Source: Oligoflexaceae bacterium (lineage in GTDB: Bacteria; Bdellovibrionota_B; Oligoflexia; Oligoflexales; Oligoflexaceae). Taken from it: DNA of 14,853 nt. Where the stretch lies: positions 1 to 14,853 of the forward strand of contig CANJJY010000057.1 of assembly GCA_947474445.1 (NCBI GenBank), written 5' to 3'. Both the position numbers and the translations under genes were made by a program. Below, piece after piece: positions 14,629-14,853 of this stretch. The notes beneath the pieces were generated by a model. It worked only from the letters and a program-made list of their open reading frames with translations, did not search any database and was not told where the DNA came from. Position 1 is the stretch's first letter, and each line of letters begins with the position of its first letter.

Positions 14629-14853
14629 CTAAGGGCGACTGCTCCGGCCCAACACTCCTTTGAGACCACCGCCGACGAGCAGAGCGATATCGGCTAAAGC
14701 CTGAGCAAAAGACAGCCCTCCATCGGAGGCAAGGTATCGTGATTTCCATATAGGTTGATACTTCTCCTTGTAACTGCGCAGGCCGCGAAAATTATAGAAG
14801 ACCTCGCCATGATTGAAGGCTTCCTGAGCGAATTTATACCACAAGGGTCCCCA
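14629..14853 (-). CDS. mprF: MprF/LpiA lysyl-phosphatidylglycerol synthase, C-terminal end (partial)
   Basis: The last 75 codons of a gene that continues beyond the right edge. They match the end of the cytosolic aminoacyl-transfer (GNAT-like, DUF2156) domain of MprF/LpiA, which moves lysine or another amino acid from aminoacyl-tRNA to phosphatidylglycerol. Recognisable family pieces are FNHGEVFYNFRGLRSYKEKY, PIWKSRYLASDGGLS and the closing helix QALADIALLVGGGLKGV. The N-terminal flippase/membrane part is not visible. The stop is TAG at 14629-14631, 26 bases before the preferred acvB start, and the two genes are surely co-transcribed. The aminoacyl specificity (Lys, Ala or other) cannot be read from this fragment. 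Confidence 0.9.
   Translation of the reverse strand, partial: WGPLWYKFAQEAFNHGEVFYNFRGLRSYKEKYQPIWKSRYLASDGGLSFAQALADIALLVGGGLKGVLGRSSRP

Noticed and set aside
14603..14749. N-terminal extension of AcvB to ATG 14749
   Set aside because: It would lie inside mprF in another frame, is rich in Arg and Trp without family resemblance, and makes the protein longer than normal for AcvB.
1..14853. Mobile elements, CRISPR arrays, tRNA/rRNA genes or phage genes
   Set aside because: No direct-repeat arrays, transposase or integrase motifs, terminal inverted repeats or tRNA-like cloverleafs were seen; gene packing and codon style look uniform.

Overview
The window reads as ordinary chromosomal DNA of a Gram-negative bacterium with moderate GC content. 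It holds signal peptides, several lipobox lipoproteins, a RoxA-type ribosomal oxygenase and an MprF/AcvB pair. The mix of many predicted lipoproteins, an S1A trypsin-like protease, a von Willebrand A lipoprotein and a response-regulator/TPR protein fits a deltaproteobacterial or Bdellovibrionota/Oligoflexia-like lineage. That placement is an inference from gene content, not a marker-gene assignment. No tRNA, rRNA, insertion sequence, CRISPR array, integrase or attachment site was seen.

Layout. At 15-548 (+) lies a secreted fasciclin (FAS1) domain protein. It is followed by a shared hairpin terminator that best serves the minus-strand gene at 621-1052, an SRPBCC/AtaL-like (DUF1857) small protein. 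Upstream of that, on the minus strand, is a DegT/DnrJ/EryC1/StrS PLP aminotransferase (1140-2258). A 702-residue lipoprotein (2459-4567, minus) combines a MIDAS-containing vWA domain with six tandem repeats of about 60 residues. Divergent from it is a 694-residue protein (4876-6960, plus) with two degenerate receiver domains and a TPR-like tail. A short four-cysteine lipoprotein (6975-7499, minus) and a lipid-anchored trypsin-like protease (7651-8544, minus) follow, each apparently its own transcription unit.

Divergent from the protease, a two-gene plus-strand operon encodes a RoxA/YcfD-like JmjC oxygenase (8769-9941) and a HAD-IB phosphatase (9934-10659), joined by an 8-base overlap. The HAD gene overlaps tail-to-tail by 17 bases with a TPR/membrane protein (10643-11659, minus). 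The right end, all on the minus strand, carries a lipoprotein with a lipin/Nir2-type LNS2 HAD domain (11939-13006), a two-domain AcvB/VirJ alpha/beta hydrolase (13190-14602) and the last 75 codons of an MprF/LpiA lysyl-phosphatidylglycerol synthase (14629 to the window edge).

How the genes may work together. The mprF-acvB order matches the rhizobial lpiA-acvB operon, in which lysyl-phosphatidylglycerol is made and then hydrolysed. The next gene on the same strand is an extracytoplasmic lipoprotein with a phosphatidate-phosphatase-type fold. The right end may therefore be a small phospholipid-remodelling locus; its link to the LNS2 lipoprotein is the most interesting untested idea here. The remaining genes look like independent envelope, signalling and housekeeping functions.
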